Source of the DNA: Schoenoplectus triqueter
Lineage: Eukaryota; Streptophyta; Magnoliopsida; Poales; Cyperaceae
DNA length: 36,703 bases
Direction: 5' to 3'
Assembly: GCA_964058805.1 (NCBI GenBank)
Contig: CAXKVV010001592.1
Coordinates: 1-36,703, forward strand
In this document: positions 21,671-32,115 of the stretch, in pieces
Layout of the letters: each line of letters begins with the position of its first letter
Numbering within the stretch: position 1 is the stretch's first letter
Made by a program: the position numbers and the translations under genes
The notes under the pieces: generated by a model
Database searches by the model: none
Told to the model about the DNA's origin: nothing
What the model saw: only the letters and a program-made list of their open reading frames with translations

Positions 21671-21925
21671 TATTAGCACATAATGTTCACAGGACATTTA
21701 GCCACAAAGGATCTCAGAGATAAGGCATTTCAAGATCAAAGATTAGTTCAAGATTAGTTCAATTGCATTGAATACTTGTAACATAAATAGGTTTAGTAAC
21801 AATTATAACAAAATGAGTCTAGATACAGCTGTAATTAGTTACAAGGGTTATTGTTCTATATAAGGACATGTATTATACTCCTTGAATAAATGAGAAACAT
21901 TACCCTCTTTCTATCTATTCTATTA
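21671..21925 (+). repeat. 3' LTR of the copia element
   Basis: 255 bp, the same length as the 5' LTR. By eye the differences are at nine positions (eight transitions, one transversion) with no indel. It is followed by the CTATA duplication at 21926-21930. Confidence 0.92.
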
Positions 21926-21930
21926 CTATA

Positions 21931-22400
21931 TACCCGCGCGTTGCAACAGACTCTTTTATTTAAACATTAAAATATTATAAAATAAAAAAAATTCATATTT
22001 ATCTAATATTAAATTATAAATTCACCAAATTATAGAGAAAATTTATAATAAAGTCTATATTTAATCTTGGATGAGATTTTTGCACAATATGAGTTAATGA
22101 TTCATGATTTTTATGGCAAGAAAAGTAAATTATTCTAACATATATTATCACCATTAATTTGTTACCAAATATGCACAAGGTTGCTAAAAAAATAATATTA
22201 TGGAAATAATAGTATATATAGGAAAGAAATGGAGAGAAAGAGGAGATCAATGAACGCGATCACAAACGTTCGATCAATCAAAAATAAATATTATCCGTCT
22301 AATTGAGGGATAAAATGAGTATAATAAAAAATTACCATGACAAAAAATAGACCCTCCAATTCTTAGATGCTTTATATAATAATATAGATTATAGATAGAT
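21931..22400. repeat. Older repeat interrupted on its left by the copia insertion
   Basis: It starts TACCCGCGCGTTGCAACAG, a phrase I associate with ends of plant Helitron-like repeats, and ends near 22385 with the tail motif shared with 16873-16958. No ORF. The classification is a guess based on these two phrases. Confidence 0.3.
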
Positions 22401-22821
22401 ATAGATTATATAATTATAGATTCAGTCAAAATACTCTGATTTTATGACTTTTACGGATAGTGAGTGGCTAGGGTCTTAGTTAGAAAGAAAATCAACAAGC
22501 TTATCAGCTGAAGAAATAAAACGAACGATAAGTTGCTTGGCAAGTACTTTTTCCCGAATGAATAAAGTGAAAAGAAATTTCAATTGAAACTCAGCAGCGG
22601 TACCAACGTAGTAACTCAACGGAAGTTTCTTTTATTGCATTTTCCCAGACATACAACTTAACATTTCACCCTGAACCATTGTTACTATTATTATTAATTC
22701 TACCAATATTATTATTATTATTACTAATTAATATAATATATCATATTATCATATCATCATCGTTATTATTGTCATTATTCTCATCATCATTACTATATGT
22801 ATTATTAGTGATAATAATACA

Positions 22822-22879
<58 letters not shown>

Positions 22880-23529
22880 TATTTTTGATATTTGAGATCT
22901 CTAATTTCCACGATTTTGGGTTAGATTTTATTTTTAGGTTTATTTATTTGAGATTAAAGATTTTATTGTGGTTGTAGTCTGTCATTTCTTGTCTTTTTTT
23001 TCCTCGAGATTTAATGTAGCTTTGTCAGCATTTAGTTGCTAAAATATTGCAAAGGAGTTGACAAAAAAAAGTGTAATTAATTTTCTTTCATTAAAATAAC
23101 GTGAAGAGTAAATACGGTGTGATCCCATGGCCTGACTACGAGCATAATTAGATTCAGGACATATTCAATTAACTTGAAACATCAGCGAAAGGTGAAATGT
23201 AAATACTGGTGAATTTGAAACATCTTCAGTTTGTATCTGCTTGGATTCTTTCCTCAAGGGACCAAGGTTGATTAATTTCTGGTCCCTAATTAATTGTAAT
23301 CCCATGTTGATAAAAATCATTGTTTTTTCCTGCTCACCGGCCGATTTATCTTTTTAGCCGATAAATATGGTACATATTTAGAGACCGCAATATTGATTCT
23401 TCTTAATAAATTTAGAGGTAATGATGTCCCATTCTCACAAACGTTCAATTTTGTCCAAATAATTCCGATTTTTAATATTCGATAATCATCTTTAAAAAAT
23501 TAATGTACGGAAATCAGACCAGTACTAGT
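22401..23529. other. Intergenic, with an interrupted ATT repeat
   Basis: No gene recognised. 22680-22821 is an imperfect ATT/ATC-rich stretch and 22822-22880 a nearly pure (TTA)n microsatellite of about 19 units. The hydrophobic ORF across it is a composition artefact. Confidence 0.5.
22822..22880. repeat. (ATT)n microsatellite
   Basis: About nineteen uninterrupted TTA units, a likely length-polymorphic locus. Confidence 0.95.
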
Positions 23530-23537
23530 TAAATTAA

Positions 23538-23717
23538 AGATAAATTATCCTTGCACACCAATTTTACACATCATTTTTGCACACAATGCTAAGTGTAATC
23601 ACATTTAAAAAAATATTTTAGAACTTGAATTAGAAACTATGTATATCTGAAAAGTGTTTTAACTTAACACTGTGTGCAAAAACGGTGTGCGGATATGGTG
23701 TGTAATTATCACTGCTC
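23538..23717. mobile_element. Small hAT-like MITE with 8-bp flanking repeat
   Basis: The left arm has GATAAATTATCCTTGCACACC and CATTTTTGCACACAATGCTAAG. The right arm in reverse reads GATAATTACACACC and CGTTTTTGCACACAGTGTTAAG, giving imperfect inverted repeats of about 45-55 bp. TAAATTAA occurs at 23530-23537 and 23718-23725. The right end in reverse contains CAGTGATAATTA, similar to hAT termini, but the left end has lost CAGTG. The 8-bp repeat is AT-only and partly ambiguous in register. Confidence 0.45.
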
Positions 23718-23725
23718 TAAATTAA

Positions 23726-25413
23726 TATACCATTATAGTGATGAATGACCAAAATACTCATGCATAATTCTGTCACTAACGAATTTGTATTTCTTGTTGA
23801 AGACAAACGGCAAAATAATTACTATATTGTTTGGAAAAGTTGAAAAAAAAATACAATATATGTATGACTAGTTAGTTTATAATTTTTATGTTACATCATA
23901 CAATAACTTCTATCCTCCCGGATGATAAATTTTATTTTAAAAATATTAGTTTTTAAATCCAACAAAATATTGGTATAATTTATTGTACTTTAATGTAAAA
24001 TAAACAAACAAATCGAATGAACATATTTCAAATTTCAAATTGAGAAAAATATTGTTAAATATCATAGAAAAATTAAATGAATGATAATTTGTAATATTCT
24101 CAATTTTTATGCATAATTATTAACAAAATTTGCTGGATTAATTGTCGTAAACAGGAATTTCTGTTAAAATTAAAATTTTACGAAAGTTATTCGGACAGAT
24201 CAGTATTTGAGAAAGCTCTTCTATAATTTATTTATTCAAGATCATATAAATGATAGCCTTTACTAAGTATAATATGATTTCATTTCTTGAAGGGTAAAAG
24301 TAAAATCAAAAGAAATATGGCGTGTGGTAAACTTGAAAAGAGATGTAAGAGGCATGGCATGATGACCAAAGACATAAATGAGATGCGACGTGGAGTCAAA
24401 TTGAATCTTGAATATATTGTAGACCCTGCTCCCTTTTTCTTTACAATCTCGAGAGATTTTCAATTTTTCATTTCATTTGGTTCCCCTTTACAGCTAGTTC
24501 ATAATTTCATATAATTAGTGATGCAGAGACCAAGAAGATATATAAGAAAAAGACCGTACAGAATCAGTTGACCCAATAGCAAAAACAAACATACGTCATG
24601 GGCTCATTGAGTTTGTAGTCCCATCAAAAGGGGTCCAATTTTTTAGTCCTTTCCAAGTCTCACATGCAATCATTAAATCATTCAATTCGGATACATCCCC
24701 TTGCTTTCTGAGAGGCATCCTCTTTATAGTTCGATTTAGCGGGTCTACCATATAATCGGATTTAATAAGAGAGAGTTTTTAGAAGATTATGTTTAAGAAG
24801 TTTAATTTTTAAGGGTTGAGTTTGGTTCTTGAGAAGTCCGATTTTTATTAAAATTTTCAGATTTTAAAGGTCAGATAAGGACCGGATAAAAGTTTGTGGA
24901 TAAGGATCTGAAATATTTTTTTTTGCTGATTAAATTTTTTGAATATTAATATTAATTTATATAATAAATTAAATTATATTTTTTGATTTTGGAATTTTAT
25001 TTTTTAGATTTTTTTAAGTGTAATTAATGTACAATATGAAATATTAAAAAAATGACCTGAGAAAGACTGGATAAAAGCCGAAAAAGGCCAAATATGATAA
25101 GGACCAAATTAGAAGGGTTTGTTTTTTAAAGATTGAGTTCAACCCTTGAGAAACCTAACTTTTACCATTAAAAAGGTCGGATCGGACTTCTGAGTACCGA
25201 ATAAGAACTGAGTTTTTTGCCGGACCAGCCGAGCCAGATTCAAACACCGAGCCCTTATAAATTATCCCTACTCGGCGACAGTTTGATTTGATACTTCAAT
25301 TTAACAAGAAAATATACATGTGCTCGCTAACAGTAATTCCCAATATAATTATTTCACTGTTAACAAAGTTTTACGTCTCCATTTTGCCCCTTTACTATTA
25401 ATTGTTTCTTACA
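23726..25413. other. Intergenic; possible decayed GGATC-type repeat
   Basis: No gene recognised. Short ORFs at 24263-24514 overlap on both strands and show no domain. About 24720-25255 repeats words like GGATAAGGACCGGATAAAAG and TTGAGAAGTCCG, which suggests an old repeat related in composition to the GGGTC family, but I see no termini. Confidence 0.4.
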
Positions 25414-25421
25414 TCCGTGAA

Positions 25422-25563
25422 CAGCGGCGGAATTAAGGTAGGCGTCAATCGACGCTCGGTAAAAAAATAAAAATCATACGGTAAAAAATAAAATTTCTTT
25501 TAACTTGAACATTCTATTTATTTGAATCGGACACCTCTCGATCATTTTTTGGTTCCTCCCTTG
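25422..25563. mobile_element. hAT-type MITE (142 bp) with an 8-bp target duplication
   Basis: Left end CAGCGGCGGAATTAAG; right end in reverse CAAGGGAGGAACCAAA. Both are variants of the CAGNGGCGGANCCA terminus common to plant hAT-derived MITEs. TCCGTGAA is repeated exactly at 25414-25421 and 25564-25571, directly abutting the ends, as expected of hAT insertion. It has no coding capacity. Confidence 0.75.
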
Positions 25564-25935
25564 TCCGTGAAACCAATATTCAACGAGAATTATCAAGATT
25601 TCAAACTCATATGTTGATCTGAATCATACTTTGAGGTATATATCTATTACTATTTAGATAGACAAAAGGACATCATTTTGTATCTTCACACCTTGCAGTC
25701 ATACATATCTGTGAGGTATCTATTTTAATTAGACAAAAGACTGCAGGTTGCTGGAGATATTCGAGCTAACCCAAAGCTAAAATAATAATTCATTGAGACA
25801 AAATATAATAAAGCTCGTCAAAATTGATACACTGATCTAAGCCGTTTATATTAAACTTTTTCTAAATCCAAGATTTTAGAATTTAGAATTCGACGTCGTT
25901 ATGCATTGTTGATTTTTTTTCCCAACTTACGAACC

Positions 25936-25952
25936 GGCCCAAGGCCCAGCCC
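25936..25952 (+). promoter_or_regulatory. GGCCCA-rich promoter-like motif cluster
   Basis: GGCCCAAGGCCCAGCCC contains two GGCCCA motifs, the kind found in promoters of plant housekeeping genes. The following 250 bases are less AT-rich and end in an AG-rich tract (about 26094-26118), and could be an old first exon or leader. No coding exon downstream could be identified, so this may be the promoter of a decayed gene. Confidence 0.3.
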
Positions 25953-28444
25953 TTTTTGGAATTAAAAAGAGAGGAGTCTCTCCCTCTCCAAAATTAGACC
26001 ACGCATTGCATAGGACAGAATCTGAGCCGCCTGTGCTGCTGATTACTGTTTATCCGCCCCCTTCGAAAGAGAAGATTTTGAATATTTCGCATAGAAGAAG
26101 AAAAGGAGGAAGAAGAGAGCAGTGATGTTCGGATCGGCGTGTAGTATGGCTCAGTGCGGGTCCTGATTCCTCCCTCAAAGTATCCTTTTATATCTCTCAT
26201 GGAATCTGCCGATGTACTGCGATAGTAGTATTGTGTGGATTTGTGGTTGACTTTTATGGAATGTAGAAAAGATGATAATTGACTCGAGTCATTTGGTGAA
26301 ACTCTATAGATGAAGACGGTGAAACCTTTGCATATGTGATGAGGAGATGATAAAAATACTTGTCAAAGTTTTGTGATTTGCGGTTTCCTCATTAAATAAA
26401 ATGTTCGATGAAATATTTCAATGAAACTATTTTGTGTTTATCAAGTTTTCAAATGCACTATCTAATAATAATTTGGAATAGTTCACATGAATGAATGAAA
26501 CAAACAATACTTGTCTAAGCCATTGATACTGATCCAGCAGTTCATGCAGCAATTACTCCATGCGTGTAGTGTACTATAAGGATGTGAATTCCTCTTTCTT
26601 TTTTCACTTCTTCAGCGGGTAGAATTTACCAATTTTTGCGAAATTGTATATGACATATGTTAACATTCCAAACTTCTTAAGTTGTTAATGTACATCCCTA
26701 CTATATATCTCCAGTTCACTATACAATTTGTTAATTTTTCCTGGACCGTAGAAAGCGTTAAATGTTAGAACTTAGAACAGTAATAATCCAGCAGTGAAGA
26801 AGTCACGCCTTCATTTCTTCGCGTTGAACTACATATTTTCAAAATTTCCCATGTTTAAATATGCACATTTCCAGCTTGTACTTTCAAACAAAATTGACTT
26901 GTTTCAATTTTTGGGCAGTGGTGCTCTCAGAGAAAAATGGTGGTTGCAAACAAATATCTGTAAGCGTGCTCTAACCATAATTTATGCATATGACTAAAAC
27001 GGTCTCATAACATGGATTTCTTTTTGTTTAATTGTGCCCTCTCCTGTAATTGTTATTATAGAAGTGTACGCGCCACACACAGGACTTTATTTAAACATTT
27101 GATAATAGCCATTTTAATTTTATTACAGTGTTCTCCTTCGGTTACGCATCAAGTACCTACAATAATAAATTTACCAACCTATAGTAAATAAAATCCAAGG
27201 CTCGGTTTGGAATACCACCTTAATACCCTAAGCTTGAACCCAAGCATAGCAGCTCACGTTACAAGGAAACTAAAGCAAGCAAAAGAAAAACCAGGTTTAA
27301 CAAGGCCTAGTCCTTCAATACTTATACATATTAACAATATACGCATTCTTAGTTCCTACTTGATCAAATCTAAGGCTGTCAATGGATCAAATTTGAATCG
27401 GATACCGGAGGATCTAAATGCGAATTCATTAAAAATTTATAAAATTCATATGTGGATCCATATCCAATAATATTTTGAGAATCAAAATACTAATCTATAT
27501 TTGCTATTATAACTGATTTCGAATCGAATTCGGATCTTATATTATAATAATATTAAAAATAACATAATTAATACATGACAAGAGAAAAATTATCATGTTA
27601 TCTTAAAATTATTTCAAATATAACAACAATCATAATTCATATTTACCATTATAACAATCTTAAAATTATTTAATCCAATCGTAGCAATAATCATAACTAT
27701 TTGTTCTAGTTTTCAAAACATACAATAAGTATCAAATAACATAATAAAATCTATCTAATTAATATAATAATTACTATTCAACTTTATGAATCAACACAGA
27801 CATAAATATTATTTTTCATTTTAAACTAAATTGAACATATCTATTTTATTAATTAACATATGATATAATTTTATTTATTTATCAAATTTATAGTTGATTT
27901 AAATTCAAATCTTATAAAATCTAAATACGGATCCATTATATTAGATGAATCATTTTTTAAAATTCATATGCAGATTCAATAAACTAACAAATATTTTTTA
28001 AAAATTTATATACAAATCCATTTATGCGTATACAGATTTAATAAATTAATGAATATTTTTTAAGAATCCATATGCAGATCCATTTGTGCGGATTCAAATC
28101 GGAAAAGGATTAATCTAAGATGATACAACTCTGGATCAGTTCGAAAAGGATTATTTACAACACTTGAATGCCAAAGACACTCTTTTCTATTGGTGGAACT
28201 TCAACAGAAAGTACACTGCATGATGCTTCTCAAATCATCTCTATATGCAGAAAGTACACTGCATGATACTTCTCAAATCATTCCTCCATAGTGATTAATT
28301 TCACTAGTCTGGAAACACTTTGTTTTAGCATATTCAGGTTTGTATCAGCTAATTCTCAATTTTTAGCCTGAGCTTTTTAAAGCCGTTGTGGCCTTTGAGT
28401 TTAGCCTGCTAGACATTTCGGGATCGCTTGATAACTTTTTTTTT
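25953..28444. other. Intergenic, with an AT-rich tandem-like repeat region
   Basis: No gene recognised. From 27372 (AAGGCTGTCAATGGATC) to about 28120 the sequence looks like a fourth, AT-rich relative of the GGGTC family. It opens with GTCAAT next to GGATC and closes with GATCCATTTGTGCGGATT. Inside it, a motif CAGATTYAATAAAYTAAYRAATA recurs about 61 bp apart (near 27971 and 28032). No target duplication was found for this copy. Confidence 0.4.
28205..28281. repeat. 34-bp direct repeat, two copies 43 bp apart
   Basis: CAGAAAGTACACTGCATGAT followed by RCTTCTCAAATCAT occurs at 28205-28238 and 28248-28281, with one difference. It is a short local duplication just beyond the 3' end of the PARP3 relic. 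Confidence 0.85.
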
Positions 28445-31068
28445 TTACCAATAAACACAACTATCACCGGCACAAAGTTTAACACAAAATGCAGAAATTT
28501 TCATTACATAGAGAAGATCTAAGACAAAATACCCTTTAAACACACCCAACGAAAAGACATTATTCACCCTCAATGCTTCTGGTACATCAACTTCCATTTT
28601 CTGTTCTTCATACTTGACCCAAACCATGAACTTCATGCACACCTACACATTTGGGAAACAGAATTTCAAGTTCTTGCACACTGCGTCAGACATCAGTACT
28701 GCCTGAGTCGACAAAAATGTTTACTGGCAGTCTACAGGTCTATCTAATGAGTAAGAATGAAATGGTTTTGTACCTGCTTCGGGTCGTAAACCACATACTC
28801 ATTATATTCAATTGGGCTGTCCTCATTATCTGAAGGAACTAAACGGCCACACAGGACCTTTATATCATCCTTCCAACTAAAATGCTCTGATTCATCAGTT
28901 TTCTTTCTCCCATTGCCATTAACACAATTTTTTCTCTTCCATCAATTTGATCTCCTCTTCCTGAAGAAGAATGAAGATTTGAAAGATGGATGGACTATAT
29001 CACCATTTGGCATTATGCAAAAAAAATGACAGAAAGGATATAAATTAGTTACCTCAGGGATGGTTGATACTCAAATACCTTAACAAATATAATATTTACA
29101 TAACGAGTTCACTTATTGAGCACAGAATTACCATGTACCCAGGAGCAGGAATTTGACACTGCAGGTTGGAAGCCCTTGTTCAGATGCCTCACAATATTTG
29201 AGCTCCTTACACCTGTAGAGGTCACAAACAAGTTGGCGACTCCAGAAACATCATCAACAACCACAAATTGTGAAAAATATTAGGCAGCTTCTTGACTTGA
29301 TCATAGGTAGGAGCAGCAGTTGGATTGGCTTGCACTTCAAATATATTTTCCACTGAGACACCATACACCTGCGAATAAAAGACCAATTACTAACCTCCCT
29401 CACTGGACCCCCTTTTTGTGGGATTCTCCTTGAGAGATCATATATACAATATTTAAGATAAAACATACCACATCATCAACCTTGCATGGTTCAAAGTTGT
29501 CTCAAGGTACTTGACAATCATCTTGTAGTCTTCAGTATACTTGTCTAGTGGACTAATCGAACAACCTATCTTTCCATATCGGATAGATAACTGATCGTCA
29601 AGAGTGTCAGCGGTCAAATCCTCTATTATCTTCGATGCAGCATTTATGTCCTTTATCGTCTCATAAACAGCAGCAACCTGTTGAGTCGCAAAGGTTAGAA
29701 TATATTTTATAAAACACTACAAAGTTTAAGTAATTCACACTAATGGAGCATGTGTAAGGTGAGTGAATCTGTACAAAGTCCGCGAGCTCTTTATAGCCCC
29801 TGACTGAAAAGGGCATAGTAGAAGGCAACATAGTGAATCACTTGTTGCTAAAATCTATCCATAACAGATCAGCAGCCGAGCCTGACTGTGGACCTGTTTT
29901 CACCTCCTCCCTAAAATTCATCAATAGCTGCTCACTTGGAGAGATGAGATAATTACAATTAATTACATTCCATAATAAAAATAACAATAAAAATCATAAG
30001 TGAGTTCTTACATCTCTTGAGGTGAGCATCACTTAGAATTCCAATTGGGAGGTCATGCACGTCATGAGCCATCTCCATCAACACATCTATTTGAGTAATT
30101 TTAGTGCCAACAAAAATTTAATTACCTGATATATTTAAACTATTTTGTCCAAACTACATATACTTACCTGTAGATCTCTTGCCTACATAGGATCTTCATG
30201 ACAGAACCAACCAGCGGGTCCAGCTGACAGTGAAGAGCTGCAGCTCCCAACTTTCTGGGGGCCAAGCCATTTCGTCTAACATCAACTCCCATACCCTAGA
30301 AATAAATATAATTTTATGGTTGAGAATTTACAAAACGAATAATATAAAAATATATTCCATTGAAGGAGCATGCTGTACAGACCGACAGGAGGAGGTAAAA
30401 AGACAAATGTGGTAGTCTACCTGTAATTCACTAAAACTTCAATTCGATACACACTGAAATAATCAAGAGTATTACTTACTATATCAAAAGGAAAGAACTT
30501 AAAAGGCTTCTTTTCAAACTTCTTTTCCCTTTCCCATGGTTCAAATTTGTTTCCTGTCAACTCCTCAAAAAGCCAAACATACTCACTTGAAAGAACTGTT
30601 ACAGAATTTTCAATTAAAATGACAACACAAAGAGCTAATTACATGTCTTCGAGAAAGCCGTCCTGACAAGCAGATCACCATATTCTTCAAAGGTTTTTCT
30701 TCTGGCAGTTCTAGCTTAGGATAATTGGTATGGTTCTTGATCCACTACATAATAGAAACACAGTATCTGTTTTAGTCCCACTGCATTCCCAAAACCCGAT
30801 ACCCAAAAATAGTTTCAAAAAATATCAAATAAGCAAAAGAAATATTCACCTCTCGCAATTGATCATATCCACAATCCCTTCAGGAATCTTAATCATGCCA
30901 TATCTTCTGGGAGGATCTCTCAAGGATGTAGGATACTTGGACCATGAAGAGTAGTTCCCAACACACATGTATCTATTTACTATGAACTCAAAACAGCCCT
31001 GGCATATTGGATATCTTCCCAACTGCCCATAAAACAGCACATCTGCTCTGTTCCATCAGTAAAAGAGG

Positions 31069-31070
<2 letters not shown>

Positions 31071-31116
<46 letters not shown>
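31071..31116. repeat. (AT)n microsatellite beside the foldback element
   Basis: About 23 AT units lie immediately left of the foldback element in intron 1 of the PARP3 relic. A shorter TA run lies on its right (about 31529-31542). Confidence 0.95.
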
Positions 31117-31118
<2 letters not shown>

Positions 31119-31119
<1 letters not shown>

Positions 31120-31516
31120 TTAGGCTATGGTGCTTTGCAAAGCACAAAAGCGTTGTGTGATTTGCGCTCTATTTTTAATTTTAAGTCAGAAATGATCGAT
31201 CCAAATCGCTCAATGTAATCTCCATATCAAAATCTATTAGTAAACCAAATTATATATTTTTTGAAATTTATTTGCTATTTTTTTGGATAGGGGAAAAACC
31301 ATCATTTTTGGATGAACCATAATTCTCAGATCAAGTCATTTTCTCCTCATCAGAAAAAATAATAAAAATTCTAAAAAATATGAAATTTGGTTTACTAATA
31401 GATTTTTATATGAAGATTAGATTGAACAGTTCGGATCGATTATTTCTGACTTGAAATTAAAAATAGAGCGCAAAACACACAACGCCTCTGTGTTTTGCAA
31501 AGCACCATAGTCGGAC
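31119..31516. mobile_element. Foldback element, old copy, in the first intron of the PARP3 relic
   Basis: Same architecture and about the same length as 14529-14927. It has a CTATGG end, then a 14-bp palindrome TGCTTTGCAAAGCA (31131-31144), long imperfect arms with homologous words (GATCGATCCAAATCGCTCAA against GGCCGATCCAAACCGTTGAA), and TGTTTTGCAAAGCACCATAG at the right end (31491-31510). Arms are clearly more diverged from each other than in the 14.5-kb copy. (CT)n follows on the right, as in the other copy. Confidence 0.8.
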
Positions 31517-31689
31517 TCTCTCTCTCTCTATATATATATATTTAGAAGTCAATATAAAAGAAAAATGCTCATAGAAAGCCAAACTTTTGTTTCATTGTAC
31601 TATTCCGCTCCTATAATTAGCTCTGAAATATAAGTGATTATTTATTAAACACTAGTCTGGACTTTTACTAAAAGAGAATGAAAGTTGGG

Positions 31690-31726
31690 TTTTTTTTTTT
31701 GTGTGTGTGTGGGGGGGGGGGGGGGG
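31690..31726. repeat. Homopolymer cluster: T11, (GT)5, G16
   Basis: An 11-base T run, five GT units and a 16-base G run in succession. The G run is exceptional in this AT-rich window and is a likely sequencing or assembly weak point. It could also be G-quadruplex-prone. It lies in intron 1 of the PARP3 relic. Confidence 0.9.
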
Positions 31727-32115
31727 TGGATGTTAATGACATATGCTATTTCCAACCGTTCAGCATTTCATATAAAATTAAGAACTATAAAAAATATGGT
31801 TTTCAGTAAGGGGTCATTTCTCTTGTAATTTGTAAAAAATCAGGATTGAAGAATACACTCTCGGAATAACAGCTTCATCCGGTCCAGTAGGATATTGGTT
31901 GCTTCCAGAATCTTGTGCATCTCCACGACAGTGAGATGATTTGGCACACCTTTGCACAAGTCTTCAAATTCTGCTGTGACGTCCAATTCCTCCTCCCCAG
32001 GCCTGTTCTCATCCGATTCATTTATCTTTTGCTTTTTGTTCATTGACCACGTCACTGCTTTACCTTCCTCCTCACTGGAGACTTGAGCTCCCCACTTCGC
32101 TTCATGGCCCTCCAA

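Larger units (their letters stand above)
16964..21925 (+). mobile_element. Ty1/copia LTR retrotransposon, complete but coding-dead
   Basis: The element is 4,962 bp with 255-bp LTRs (16964-17218 and 21671-21925), a tRNA-Met primer site directly after the 5' LTR, a polypurine tract before the 3' LTR and a CTATA target duplication. The coding order gag, protease, integrase, reverse transcriptase, RNase H is the copia order. The polyprotein is broken by in-frame stops at 17585, 18134, 19364, 20599, 20770 and 21358, plus a frame change between about 19757 and 19888. Several stops read as Trp or Gln codons changed by C-to-T type transitions. By eye the LTRs differ at nine positions, eight of them transitions, suggesting insertion on the order of one to three million years ago under common plant rates. 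The element could move only with proteins supplied from elsewhere. Confidence 0.95.
28445..32115 (-). pseudogene. PARP3: Decayed PARP3-like gene (plant poly(ADP-ribose) polymerase 3 family)
   Basis: Eleven exon remnants follow PARP3 order. High to low they are about 31859-32115 (N-terminus), 30850-31047 (PADR1: ADVLFYGQLGRYPICQG), 30643-30744 (start of BRCT), 30480-30585 (WGR tail: FEPWEREKKFEKKPFKFFP), 30168-30295, 30012-30086 and 29775-29934 (regulatory domain: HDLPIGILSDAHLKR), 29469-29677 (DINAASKI...TADTLDDQ), 29132-29368, 28774-28960 (SEHFSWKDDIKV...EYNEYVVYDPKQ) and 28445-28642 (VKYEEQKMEVDV). Intact family members number about 800 residues and act in the nucleus. Damage includes TTG at the expected start, a frameshift near 31898, TGA for Trp at 29838-29840, frameshifts near 29494 and around 28927, and two PADR1 zinc cysteines read as Tyr. 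About 190 residues between the BRCT and WGR remnants are gone, and the catalytic core is missing or scrambled. Borders are by eye. Confidence 0.85.

Noticed and set aside
22822..22880. CRISPR-like or other functional array
   Set aside because: A simple trinucleotide microsatellite with no spacers.
22679..22888. Ile/Leu-rich ORF resembling a membrane peptide
   Set aside because: Translation of an ATT microsatellite.
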